64,000 nucleotides of DNA from positions 62,001 to 126,000 of the forward strand of contig NZ_JASBRI010000025.1 of the NCBI RefSeq assembly GCF_030149515.1, in the 5' to 3' direction. Positions 47,977 to 56,570 of this stretch are shown piece by piece. The notes below the pieces were generated by a model. That model was not told where the DNA came from, made no database searches, and was given only the letters and a program-made list of their open reading frames with translations. The DNA is from Maricaulis sp. (GTDB lineage Bacteria; Pseudomonadota; Alphaproteobacteria; Caulobacterales; Maricaulaceae). Position 1 is the first letter of the stretch, and every line of letters starts with the position of its first letter. A program made the translations under genes and the position numbers.

Positions 47977-48912
47977 CTAAAGTTCGTCCACCGAATGCTC
48001 GTGCATCCGGGCTTCGGCGCGAAGCCAGGCGATGAACCCTTCCGCATCCGGCGAGAGTGGCCGGTTGCGCGCTGTCACGATGTGATAGGCCGAGCGCACC
48101 GGCGAGGTGCCATCGGCGAACAGCGCGACCAGGCGGCCGGAGGCCAGGTCGTTCTGGGCCAGTGCCCGCTTGGCCAGGGCTACGCCGCGCCCGGCCACGG
48201 CGGCATCGATCACCAGGGCGGACTGGTTGAACCTCACCCCGCCGGCCACGGCCACGCCGCGGATATTGCGCGCCTTCAGCCAGGCCGACCAATCAGCCCC
48301 GTCGACTTCGCTTTCCGGCGAAGCGTCGTGCAGCAGTGTGTGTCCGGCCAGATCCCGCGGTGTGGTCAACGGTACGCCATCGCGCAGAAGGTCGGGGGAA
48401 CAGACCGGCAGGACCTCCTCCGGCAGGAGGCGTTCCTCGTTCAGCGTCATGTCGCCGCCGGGGCCATAGCGGATCGCCAGATCGGCGGCGCCGGCGCCCA
48501 GATCGACACGTTCCGACGTGGCTGCGATCCAGACTTCCACGCCGGGATGGTCGTCCTGAAACCGGTGCAGGCGCGGCGCCAGCCATTTACCGGCGAAGGA
48601 CGGGGCCACCGATACTGTGAGCGCCCGGCGCTGCACCGGCTGACGCATCAGCGACACCGCCCGCTCCAGCGTCTCGAAGGCCTCCGAGGTGACATTCGCG
48701 GCCGCGCGCCCCGCTCCGGTCAGGGTCAGCCCGCGCCCCTCGCGTACGAAAAGCGGCGTGCCGACATGGTCTTCCAGGGAGCGGATCTGCTGGGAAATCG
48801 CCCCCGGCGTCACTGCAAGCTCGTCGGCGGCGCGTGCGAAGCTTTCCAGCCGCGCGGCAGCCTCGAAGGCGCGCAGGGCGTTGAGCGGGGGAAGGCGGGA
48901 GGAACGGGCCAT
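47977..48912 (-). CDS. LysR-family transcriptional regulator (GcvA-like)
   Basis: A 311-residue LysR protein. The N-terminal helix-turn-helix 'SFARAADELAVTPGAISQQIRSLEDHVGTPLF' is in the 'LPPLNALRAFEAAARL' style of GcvA/AmpR regulators; the periplasmic-binding-like effector domain follows. It is divergent from the sulfate-assimilation operon across a 113-bp AT-rich gap, so it may regulate that operon, although CysB-type regulators differ in style. The effector is unknown. Confidence 0.88.
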   Translation of the reverse strand: MARSSRLPPLNALRAFEAAARLESFARAADELAVTPGAISQQIRSLEDHVGTPLFVREGRGLTLTGAGRAAANVTSEAFETLERAVSLMRQPVQRRALTVSVAPSFAGKWLAPRLHRFQDDHPGVEVWIAATSERVDLGAGAADLAIRYGPGGDMTLNEERLLPEEVLPVCSPDLLRDGVPLTTPRDLAGHTLLHDASPESEVDGADWSAWLKARNIRGVAVAGGVRFNQSALVIDAAVAGRGVALAKRALAQNDLASGRLVALFADGTSPVRSAYHIVTARNRPLSPDAEGFIAWLRAEARMHEHSVDEL

Positions 48913-48957
48913 GGCGTGAGTTTAGTTTTTCTAATTTCAAAAGCCAATAATCGTCGT

Positions 48958-48986
48958 TTGAACTCGCTGTATCGAATAGAAATATT
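48958..48986 (+). promoter_or_regulatory. Candidate promoter of the cysG-cysI-cysH operon
   Basis: TTGAAC (48958-48963) and AATATT (48981-48986) are 17 bp apart in the AT-rich gap between LysR and cysG, 40 bp before the cysG start. The surrounding T-rich patches could include a LysR box, but I could not define one. Confidence 0.4.
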
Positions 48987-49025
48987 GCACGTGTCGCGCC
49001 ACGAGGGCGCAGGATCGGATGAGTA

Positions 49026-50420
49026 ATGATGCGTGTCTTTCCCGCCTCCATTCCCCTAGATGGACGTACGGTGATCGTTGTCGGGTCAGGCCCGATGGCC
49101 GAGCCGAAGGCGCGCCTCTTTGCGACTTCCCCAGCCCGGTTGCTGTGGTTCACCGGCAAGACAGACGGTCCTGTCCCTTCGGATATTGCCCAGTATGCGA
49201 AGATTGAACGCCGTATGCCGACACGGCGGGACCTTCGTGGCGCGGCCCTGCTTTTCATAGCCGGCTCGGACGGTGTTCCGGCGGAAGCCCTGGCGCGCAT
49301 GGCGCGCCGCCTGGGCATACCGGTCAATATCGTCGACAGCCCGGCGTCTTCGGATTTCCAGACCCCGGCGATCGTCGATCGTGACGGCATTGTCGTGTCG
49401 ATTGCCTCCGGCGGTGCGGCGCCGGTCCTCTCTGTCGATATCCGGGCGGCCATCGAACAGCTTCTTCCTGCGCGCATCGGCCTTCTCGCCGATCTGGCGC
49501 GCGAGCTGCGCGGCACTGTCAAAGCGGTGCTGGGACGGTTCGGCGACCGCCGCGCCTTCTGGGAACGCGCCCTGCGGGGCAAGGCCCGCGATCTCGCCCT
49601 CGCCGGCGACAAGTCCGGCGCCCGCCGCGAAATGTTGCGCGAACTCAATGGCGAGCGTGGCGAAGCGGCCGGTATCGTCCATCTCGTCGGGGCCGGCCCC
49701 GGCGACCCCGACCTTCTGACCCTCAAGGCGGCGCGCCTTCTGCGCGAGGCCGATGTCATCGTCCATGACCGCCTGGTTTCCGAGGGTGTGCTGAATCTGT
49801 CCCGCCGCGATGCGTTGCGGATCGATGTCGGCAAGACAAAGGGCCATCATCCGGTGCCCCAGGATACCATCGGCGAGATTCTCGTCCGCGAAGCCCGCAA
49901 GGGCCAGCGCGTTGTTCGCATCAAGGGCGGAGATCCCTTTGTTTTCGGCCGGGGCGGCGAGGAGATGGATGTGGTGCGCGCTGCCGGCCTTGCCGTCGAG
50001 GTCACGCCCGGCATCACCGCTGCGGTGGCCTGCGCGGCGTCTGCCGGCATTCCGTTGACCCATCGCGACCATGCCCAGTCGGTCACCTTTGCGTCCGGCG
50101 TTGTGAAACAGGGCGGGCCCGATGCCGATTATCGCGCCCTGTCCGCACCCAATTCGACCACCGTCTTCTACATGGGCGTGGGTGCCGCACCGGAGATCCA
50201 GCGCAAGATGACCGAGGCCGGCCGGTCACCGTCGACGCCTGTAGCGCTGATCGAGAACGGCACACTGGATACCGAACGCCGCGTTTTCGGCACGCTGGGC
50301 GGGCTTGCCGCCCTCGTCGAGCGCGAAGGCATTGCCGGTCCCACCATCATGATCGTGGGCGAAACCGCCGCGGCCGCCGCCTCGCAGGCGGCCCCGAAAA
50401 CACTGGAGCAATTCGCATGA
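49026..50420 (+). CDS. cysG: Siroheme synthase (multifunctional CysG)
   Basis: A 464-residue fusion. The N-terminal ~215 residues are the precorrin-2 dehydrogenase/ferrochelatase module ('IVVGSGPMAEPKARLF'). The C-terminal ~240 are uroporphyrinogen-III C-methyltransferase ('LVGAGPGDPDLLTLKAAR', 'VVRIKGGDPFVFGRGGEE', 'GITAAVACAASAGIPLTHRD'). It makes siroheme, the cofactor of the sulfite reductase encoded two genes later. By eye, the position of the catalytic Asp of the dehydrogenase module reads Ser ('NIVDSP'), which a proper alignment should test. ATG 49026 or 49029. First gene of the sulfate operon; overlaps the next by 4 bases. Confidence 0.92.
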   Translation: MMRVFPASIPLDGRTVIVVGSGPMAEPKARLFATSPARLLWFTGKTDGPVPSDIAQYAKIERRMPTRRDLRGAALLFIAGSDGVPAEALARMARRLGIPVNIVDSPASSDFQTPAIVDRDGIVVSIASGGAAPVLSVDIRAAIEQLLPARIGLLADLARELRGTVKAVLGRFGDRRAFWERALRGKARDLALAGDKSGARREMLRELNGERGEAAGIVHLVGAGPGDPDLLTLKAARLLREADVIVHDRLVSEGVLNLSRRDALRIDVGKTKGHHPVPQDTIGEILVREARKGQRVVRIKGGDPFVFGRGGEEMDVVRAAGLAVEVTPGITAAVACAASAGIPLTHRDHAQSVTFASGVVKQGGPDADYRALSAPNSTTVFYMGVGAAPEIQRKMTEAGRSPSTPVALIENGTLDTERRVFGTLGGLAALVEREGIAGPTIMIVGETAAAAASQAAPKTLEQFA

Positions 50421-50686
50421 AAGCGATCACCGCCAACCGCCTGACCGACGGCCGTGTGATCTACCGCACCGTCGAAGGCCAGTGGTCCACCGACCTGGCC
50501 GAGGCCGAACGCCTGGACAGCGAGGAGGCCGATGCCCGCCTGGCCGAAGCGGAGGGCGAATTCGGCGTTGCGGTCGGCCCCTATCTGATCGAGGTCGAGG
50601 ACGACCGCCCCGGCGGCCAGAAATGGCGCCGCGAGACCATTCGTCTGACCGGTCCGACGACCGGTTCCACCCATCGGGCTGCGTAA
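50417..50686 (+). CDS. DUF2849 domain protein
   Basis: An 89-residue small protein of the DUF2849 family ('ITANRLTDGRVIYRT', then an acidic helical middle and 'VGPYLIEVEDD'). The family is found almost only in alphaproteobacterial cysteine-synthesis operons next to sulfite reductase, as here. It overlaps cysG by 4 bases and shares one base with cysI (TAATG). Function unknown; a small accessory to sulfite reduction is the usual guess. Confidence 0.85.
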   Translation: MKAITANRLTDGRVIYRTVEGQWSTDLAEAERLDSEEADARLAEAEGEFGVAVGPYLIEVEDDRPGGQKWRRETIRLTGPTTGSTHRAA

Positions 50687-52323
50687 TGTACAAGTACGAC
50701 ACATACGATCACAGCCTTGTCCGTGAACGGATCGACGAGTTTCGCGACCAGGTGGAGCGCCGGCTCGACGGGCGCCTGACGGAAGACCAGTTCAAGCCGC
50801 TGCGCCTGATGAATGGCGTCTATCTGCAGCTGCACGCCTACATGCTGCGTGTGGCCATTCCCTATGGCACGCTGAACGGTCCCCAGGTCCGTACGCTTGG
50901 CCATATCGCGCGGACCTATGACAAGGGCTACGGCCATTTCACGACGCGTACGAACATTCAGTACAACTGGCCGAAACTGGTCGACATTCCCGATATTCTC
51001 GAAGATCTCGCCAAGGTCGAGATGCATGCCATACAGACCTCGGGGAATTGCATCCGCAATGTCACGGCCGACCCCTTCGCCGGTGCCGCGGCCGACGAGA
51101 TCGAGGACGGGCGCCCCTGGGCGGAAATCATCCGGCAATGGTCGACCTTCCACCCGGAGTTCACCTTCCTGCCGCGCAAGTTCAAGATCGCCGTCAACGG
51201 TGCCGGGGAAGACCGTGCGGGCATCCGCGTGCATGATATCGGCCTGCAGATCGTCAGGAACGCGGCGGGCGAGACCGGCTTCGAGGTCTGGGTCGGGGGC
51301 GGCCAGGGCCGCACGCCGCGCCTGGGGCGGAAGATCCGCGACTTTCTGGCGCCGGAAGACCTCCTCTCCTATCTGACCGCGATCCTGCGCGTCTACAATC
51401 AGCACGGCCGGCGCGACAATCTCTACAAGGCCCGGATCAAGATCCTGGTCGAGGCACTGGGGGCCGGAGAATTCGGCCGCCAGACCGAAGAGGAGTGGGC
51501 ACATATCCGCGAGGGCGAACTGAAACTGCCCGCCGCCGAGATCGCCCGTATCCGCGCCTTCTTCGATGCCCCGCCGATTGCCGAGGCCACGGCCATTCCG
51601 GCCACGGGCCGGGCCGATTTCGCCCAATGGCTGCGCCGCAACCGGCGCGACCACAAGGTGGCTGGCCTGTCCTCCGTGGTGATCTCGCTGAAACCTGTCG
51701 GCGGTGCGCCGGGCGATATCACCGCCGACCAGCTCGATGCCGTGGCCGGCATCGCCGAGCGCTACGGGTTCGACGAAGTCCGCGCCACGCCGGACCAGAA
51801 TCTGGTCCTGCCACACGTGCGCAACGCCGATCTGGAAGCGGTGTTCGACGCCCTGGCCGCGGCCGGCCTGGCCACCGCGAATGCAGGCCTGGCAACCGAT
51901 ATCGTTGCGTGTCCGGGGCTGGACTATTGCAGCCTGGCCAACGCCCGTTCGATCCCGATCGCCCAGGCGATCTCGAGCCTGATCGAGGCGGAGGGCCTGG
52001 CTGGCGATGTCGGCGATGTGACCATCAAGATAGATGGTTGCATCAATGCCTGCGGCCATCACCACGTCGCCCATATCGGTGTCCTGGGCGTCGACAAGCG
52101 CGGCGAGGAATTCTACCAGATCACGCTGGGCGGAGCCTTCGGCACGGATGCGGCCATCGGCAATATCGTCGGCAAGGGTCTGGCGGGCGACGACGTGCCC
52201 GCGGCCATTGTGCGGCTGCTCAGAACCTACCTGGAAATCAGGGACGAGAACGAGCGTTTCATCGACACGCTGCGGCGTGTGGGGGACGAGGCGTTCAAGG
52301 AGTCGATCTATGTTGCAGCTTGA
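50686..52323 (+). CDS. cysI: Assimilatory sulfite reductase (siroheme, [4Fe-4S])
   Basis: A 545-residue hemoprotein that reduces sulfite to sulfide with six electrons. Two ferredoxin-like halves are each preceded by a parallel beta domain. The siroheme-coupled cluster ligands are 'CPGLDYC' (about residue 410) and 'GCINACGHH' (about residue 450), the C-X5-C and C-X3-C pattern of the nitrite/sulfite reductase family. Nitrite reductase is the other possibility, but cysH, cysK and cysG in the same operon favour sulfite. No CysJ flavoprotein is present; a ferredoxin reductase lies downstream, suggesting ferredoxin as donor. Confidence 0.9.
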   Translation: MYKYDTYDHSLVRERIDEFRDQVERRLDGRLTEDQFKPLRLMNGVYLQLHAYMLRVAIPYGTLNGPQVRTLGHIARTYDKGYGHFTTRTNIQYNWPKLVDIPDILEDLAKVEMHAIQTSGNCIRNVTADPFAGAAADEIEDGRPWAEIIRQWSTFHPEFTFLPRKFKIAVNGAGEDRAGIRVHDIGLQIVRNAAGETGFEVWVGGGQGRTPRLGRKIRDFLAPEDLLSYLTAILRVYNQHGRRDNLYKARIKILVEALGAGEFGRQTEEEWAHIREGELKLPAAEIARIRAFFDAPPIAEATAIPATGRADFAQWLRRNRRDHKVAGLSSVVISLKPVGGAPGDITADQLDAVAGIAERYGFDEVRATPDQNLVLPHVRNADLEAVFDALAAAGLATANAGLATDIVACPGLDYCSLANARSIPIAQAISSLIEAEGLAGDVGDVTIKIDGCINACGHHHVAHIGVLGVDKRGEEFYQITLGGAFGTDAAIGNIVGKGLAGDDVPAAIVRLLRTYLEIRDENERFIDTLRRVGDEAFKESIYVAA

Positions 52324-53419
52324 ACGAAAACCCCTGGCCCGCGAGACCGCGCAGAACCAGATCGAGGCCGGCGGCGGACATGTCGTCGAAATCCCCGGCG
52401 AGTCCGACTGGCGCGACGCAGCCGAACAGGTTCGCGATGCCGTTCAGGTCGATATCCGCTTTTCCAGTTTCAAGGACGGGCGCGGTTTCACGCTGGCAAC
52501 GCAATTGCGCGAACGCGCCGGCTTCACCGGCCGGCTGCGCGCCGTCGGCGATCTGATCCCGGACCAGGCCCGGTATCTGCATCGGGTGGGTTTCGACGAC
52601 GTCGCCCCGGAACGGACCGACCTGGCGGCGGACTGGGCCAAGGCCCGTGCCCGGTTCTCGCATGCCTACCAGCCCGCCCAGGACAAGGTGACGCCGATCT
52701 TCCGGCATCGGCAGGCCCGGCCGGGCGACGATCTCGCCGCGCTCAATGCACGGTATCGCGGCGCCGATGCGGCCGACATCCTGCGCGATGCGATCCGCAA
52801 TGAATGGGCCGGCCGGATTGCCGTCCTGTCCTCCTTCGGTGCGGAAGCCGCTGTTGGGCTGCACATGATCGCCCGCATCGCACCGGATACGCCGGTCATC
52901 TTCCTGGATACCGGCCGCCTATTTGCCCAGACCGAACAATATCAAAGGGCCCTGACCGAAACGCTCGGCCTGACCAATATCCGCATGCTGCGCCCGGATG
53001 CCGGCGAGGCCGCCGCCGAGGATGGCGATGACCGGCTCTGGCAGCGTGACCCCGATGCCTGCTGCGCCCTGCGCAAGGTGCGTCCGCTGGACAAGGTGAT
53101 CGGCGAGTACGACGCACTGATCACCGGCCGCAAGCGCTTTCATGGCGGCGAACGGCTCGCCCTGCCGGTGGTGGAACGGATCAATGGACGCATCCGGGTC
53201 AATCCGCTGGCCAGCTGGGATGCGGAAAAAGTGAACGCCTATTTCCAGCGCTTCGATTTGCCGCGCCATCCCTTGAGCGATATGGGATATGCATCGATCG
53301 GCTGCTGGCCGTGCACGGCGCCGGTACAGGATGACGGCGATGTGCGCTCCGGCCGCTGGGCAGGACGCAACAAGACCGAATGCGGCATTCACACTCCGTC
53401 CCGCATCGCTGCCGAATAG
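52310..53419 (+). CDS. cysH: DUF934 domain fused to adenylylsulfate (APS) reductase
   Basis: A 369-residue single frame. Residues ~1-130 are DUF934 ('VQVDIRFSSFKDGRGFTLATQLRERAGFTG'), in most alphaproteobacteria a separate small gene next to cysH. Residues ~135-369 are the reductase: 'VLSSFGAEAAVGLHMIA' nucleotide loop, a 'CC' pair in 'DACCALRKVRPL', 'CWPC' near the end and the catalytic 'TECGIH'. The CC plus CxxC set binds a [4Fe-4S] cluster and marks APS reductases, so APS kinase is not required. Product: sulfite for CysI. It overlaps the cysI end by 14 bases. The fusion is continuous in the sequence, with no frameshift. Confidence 0.9.
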   Translation: MLQLERKPLARETAQNQIEAGGGHVVEIPGESDWRDAAEQVRDAVQVDIRFSSFKDGRGFTLATQLRERAGFTGRLRAVGDLIPDQARYLHRVGFDDVAPERTDLAADWAKARARFSHAYQPAQDKVTPIFRHRQARPGDDLAALNARYRGADAADILRDAIRNEWAGRIAVLSSFGAEAAVGLHMIARIAPDTPVIFLDTGRLFAQTEQYQRALTETLGLTNIRMLRPDAGEAAAEDGDDRLWQRDPDACCALRKVRPLDKVIGEYDALITGRKRFHGGERLALPVVERINGRIRVNPLASWDAEKVNAYFQRFDLPRHPLSDMGYASIGCWPCTAPVQDDGDVRSGRWAGRNKTECGIHTPSRIAAE

Positions 53420-53463
53420 GACGGGGCGGATTGCCGCCGAACAGACTGAAAGGACACACGTTC

Positions 53464-54480
53464 GTGTCTCACGTGCTCGACCTGATCGGCAATACGCCGC
53501 TGATCCGGCTGGACGGCCCGTCTGCGGCCACCGGCTGCGAGATCCTTGGCAAGGCCGAATTCCTCAATCCCGGCGGTTCCGTAAAGGACCGGGCCGCGCT
53601 GAACATCGTGCGCGAAGCGGAAAGATCCGGCGCGTTGAAACCCGGCGGGACCATCGTCGAGGGAACCGCCGGCAATACCGGTATCGGCCTCGCCCTTGTG
53701 GGTGGCGCGCTGGGCTATGATGTCATCATCGTGATGCCGCGCACCCAGTCGGAAGAAAAGAAGCAGGTGGTCCGCTCTCACGGCGCCCGGCTGATCGAGG
53801 TCGATGCGGCGCCGTTTTCGAGCCCCAACCACTTTGTCCACTATTCCCGCCGCCTGGCGGAGGCCCTGAACGAGAGCGAACCCGCCGGCGCTGTCTGGGC
53901 CAACCAGTTCGACAATCTCGCCAACAGGCGCGCCCACGAACTGACCACCGGGCCGGAAATCTGGGAACAGACCGGCGGCCGGGTCGACGCCTTCATCTGC
54001 GCGGTCGGTTCCGGTGGTACGCTGGCGGGCGTTGCCGCGGCCTTGCGGGCGAAAAACCCCGACGTCGTGATCGGCGTTGCCGATCCGGCCGGCGCGGCGC
54101 TGCACAGCTACTACACGACCGGCGAGCTGAAGGGCGAGGGGTCCTCGATCACCGAAGGCATCGGGGTCAATCGCATCACCGGCAATCTGGAAGGTCTTGC
54201 CATTGACCACGCCTACCGCATCGAGGATGCGGAAATGCTGCCGATCCTGTTCGATCTTGTGAAGACTGAGGGTCTGTCGCTGGGCGGATCGGCCGGGATC
54301 AACATCGCGGGCGCGATGCGGCTGGCGCGCGAGACAGGGCCGGGCAAGACGATCGTAACCATGCTGTGCGATGCCGGATCCCGGTATGCCGGCAAACTGT
54401 TCAATCCGGACTTCCTGTCCAGCCGGGGCTTGCCTGTTCCGCCCTGGGCCGATAGCGAAGCGCCGCGCGTGACGGCTTGA
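53464..54480 (+). CDS. cysK: Cysteine synthase A (O-acetylserine sulfhydrylase)
   Basis: A 338-residue PLP enzyme that joins sulfide and O-acetylserine to make cysteine. 'NPGGSVKDRAA' carries the PLP Lys (about residue 43) and 'GTAGNTGIGLA' the substrate loop; 'VGSGGTLAGV' binds phosphate. I use GTG 53464, preceded by GAAAGGAC, because the longer frame adds a His/Arg-rich stretch without homology. The enzyme is slightly longer than typical CysK at the C-terminus. Last step of the operon. Confidence 0.9.
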   Translation: MSHVLDLIGNTPLIRLDGPSAATGCEILGKAEFLNPGGSVKDRAALNIVREAERSGALKPGGTIVEGTAGNTGIGLALVGGALGYDVIIVMPRTQSEEKKQVVRSHGARLIEVDAAPFSSPNHFVHYSRRLAEALNESEPAGAVWANQFDNLANRRAHELTTGPEIWEQTGGRVDAFICAVGSGGTLAGVAAALRAKNPDVVIGVADPAGAALHSYYTTGELKGEGSSITEGIGVNRITGNLEGLAIDHAYRIEDAEMLPILFDLVKTEGLSLGGSAGINIAGAMRLARETGPGKTIVTMLCDAGSRYAGKLFNPDFLSSRGLPVPPWADSEAPRVTA

Positions 54481-54506
54481 TGCCGCAGTCTACGGGATAA
54501 AGACGC

Positions 54507-55340
54507 ATGAACGACATGACGCTGACATCGACGGCCCGCGTGACCAACGCGATCTCTGCCAAGCCGGGGCCCTATACGATCGAGACCGTGCTGGAGGTCA
54601 AGCACTATACCGACCGCCTGTTCTATTTCCGGATCACGCGGCCGGATGCGTTCCGCTTCCGCTCGGGTGAATTCGTCATGATCGGCCTTCCCAAGGAAGA
54701 CGGCAAACCGCTTCTGCGTGCCTATTCCGTGGCCAGCCCGTTCTGGGACGAGGCGCTGGACTTCTACTCGATCAAGGTCGCCGACGGACCGCTCACCTCG
54801 CGTCTCCAGCACATCCAGCCGGGCGACCAGGTGCTACTGGGCAAAAAGCCGACCGGCACGCTGGTGCTCGATGCGCTAAAACCCGGCAAGCGGCTCTACA
54901 TGATCTCCACCGGCACAGGCATCGCGCCGTTTGCCAGCCTGATCCGCGATCCGGAAACCTATGAGAAGTTCGACCAGGTCATCCTCACCCATACCTGCCG
55001 CGAGGCGGCGGAACTGGTCTATGGCAATGAGCTGGTCGAGGCCGTGAAGTCCGACGAGCTGATCGGCGAGATGGCACAGGAAAAGCTGGTCCATTTCGCT
55101 TCGGTCACGCGCGAGGACGGACCCGTGAAGGGCCGCGTCACCGAGCTGATCGAAAACGGTGAGCTTTTCGAGCGTCTCGGCGTGCCGCCGCTGGACCCGG
55201 CCGTGGACCGCGTGATGATCTGCGGGTCGGAAGGCCTGTTGAAGGACACGAAGCAGATCTGTCTCGATCGCGGTTTCGAGGAAGGCTCCAACGCCGCGCC
55301 GTCGGATTTCGTCGTCGAGAAGGCTTTCGTCGCGACCTGA
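54507..55340 (+). CDS. fpr: Ferredoxin/flavodoxin-NADP+ reductase
   Basis: A 277-residue FNR of the bacterial subclass I type. FAD contacts are in 'LLRAYSVASP', and the NADP domain starts with 'MISTGTGIAPFASLIRDPETYEKF'. The C-terminus 'FVVEKAFVAT' resembles Rhodobacter FPR. It moves electrons between NADPH and ferredoxin. Located 26 bases after cysK on the same strand, it is well placed to feed the ferredoxin-type sulfite reductase of the operon, which has no CysJ. That link is inference from position. Confidence 0.9.
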   Translation: MNDMTLTSTARVTNAISAKPGPYTIETVLEVKHYTDRLFYFRITRPDAFRFRSGEFVMIGLPKEDGKPLLRAYSVASPFWDEALDFYSIKVADGPLTSRLQHIQPGDQVLLGKKPTGTLVLDALKPGKRLYMISTGTGIAPFASLIRDPETYEKFDQVILTHTCREAAELVYGNELVEAVKSDELIGEMAQEKLVHFASVTREDGPVKGRVTELIENGELFERLGVPPLDPAVDRVMICGSEGLLKDTKQICLDRGFEEGSNAAPSDFVVEKAFVAT

Positions 55341-55361
55341 TCGCCGCGAGCCGGACCGCGC

Positions 55362-56570
55362 CTATTCCGCGGCCGATGTCTCCACGGTCTTGGCCGCGGC
55401 TTTCTCGCGCGTCTTGCCCCAGTAGGAGACGCAGGGGATTTTCGACTTGTCGCAGCGATCCGCGTATTTGCGCGCGATCTCGGTGACCTCTTCCATCAGG
55501 CCCCCGGCCAGGGTGGTGGGTTTCAGGCCCATCTGCAGGAAGGTGTCGTTTTCCACGTGCAGGTCGTTCTCGTCAGCCTCGTTGCGCGGATTGGGGACAA
55601 GCTGCATTTCCGCCCCGGCGAGATCGGCGATCATCTTGGCCAGATCGCGCACGCGGTGCGTCTCGGTCATCTGGTTGAGAATGCGCACCTTGTCGCCCGA
55701 TTGCGGCGGGTTCTCGATGGCCAGCTGGATACAGCGCACCGTGTCCTGGATGTGGATGAAGGCGCGGGTCTGCCCACCCGTGCCGTGCACGGTCATGGGG
55801 TAGCCCACGGCGGCCTGCATCAGGAAACGGTTCAGCACCGTACCGTAATCGCCGTCGTAGTCGAACCGGTTGATCAGGCGCTCGTCGCGCTTGGTCTCTT
55901 CGGTCTGGGTGCCCCAGACAATGCCCTGGTGAAGATCGGTGATCTTCACCTTGTCGTTCTTGTTGTAGAAGTGGAAGAAGAGCTGATCCTGGGTTTTGGT
56001 CATGTGATAGATCGAGCCCGGATTGGCCGGATAGAGAATTTCCTGGTCCTTCAGCCCGTCCTCGGTCTCCACCTTCACCTTGAGATAGCCCTCGGGGATC
56101 TTCATCCCGGCCGTGCCGTAGCCATAGACGCCCATCGTGCCCAGATGGACCAGGTGAATGTCGCGTCCGCTCTCCACGATGGCGGCCAGCACGTCGTTGG
56201 TGGCATTGAGATTGTTGTCGACCGTATAGCGCTTGTGGCGGGCCGACTTCATCGAATAGGGCGCGGCGCGTTGTTCGGCGAAATGGACGATGGAGTCGGG
56301 TTTTTCCGCTTCGATCAGGTCGACGAGTTCCTGATAGTCCTTGCCGACATTCATGTTCACGAAGCGAATGTCGCGGCCGGACACTTCCTTCCAGGCGGCC
56401 AAGCGCTCCGACATCGGACGGATCGGCGTCAGACTGTCGACTTCCAGCTCCACGTCGATCTTGCGCCGGGACAGGTTGTCGACGATGACGACATCGTGGC
56501 CGAGATTGGAGAGGTGGAGGGCCGTCGGCCATCCGCAAAATCCGTCGCCGCCGAGTACGATAACTTTCAT
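55362..56570 (-). CDS. sqdB: UDP-sulfoquinovose synthase
   Basis: A 402-residue extended SDR. The NAD motif 'GGDGFCGWPTALHLS', the segments 'RRKIDVELEVDSLTPI' and 'HFAEQRAAPYSM', and the catalytic 'YHMTKTQDQ' are characteristic of SQD1/SqdB. These enzymes convert UDP-glucose and sulfite to UDP-sulfoquinovose for the membrane lipid SQDG. ATG 56570 matches the usual N-terminus ('MKVIVLGGDGFCG'). It is convergent with the sulfate operon, whose CysH makes the sulfite it needs. No SQDG transferase (sqdX/sqdD) is in the window. Confidence 0.9.
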   Translation of the reverse strand: MKVIVLGGDGFCGWPTALHLSNLGHDVVIVDNLSRRKIDVELEVDSLTPIRPMSERLAAWKEVSGRDIRFVNMNVGKDYQELVDLIEAEKPDSIVHFAEQRAAPYSMKSARHKRYTVDNNLNATNDVLAAIVESGRDIHLVHLGTMGVYGYGTAGMKIPEGYLKVKVETEDGLKDQEILYPANPGSIYHMTKTQDQLFFHFYNKNDKVKITDLHQGIVWGTQTEETKRDERLINRFDYDGDYGTVLNRFLMQAAVGYPMTVHGTGGQTRAFIHIQDTVRCIQLAIENPPQSGDKVRILNQMTETHRVRDLAKMIADLAGAEMQLVPNPRNEADENDLHVENDTFLQMGLKPTTLAGGLMEEVTEIARKYADRCDKSKIPCVSYWGKTREKAAAKTVETSAAE

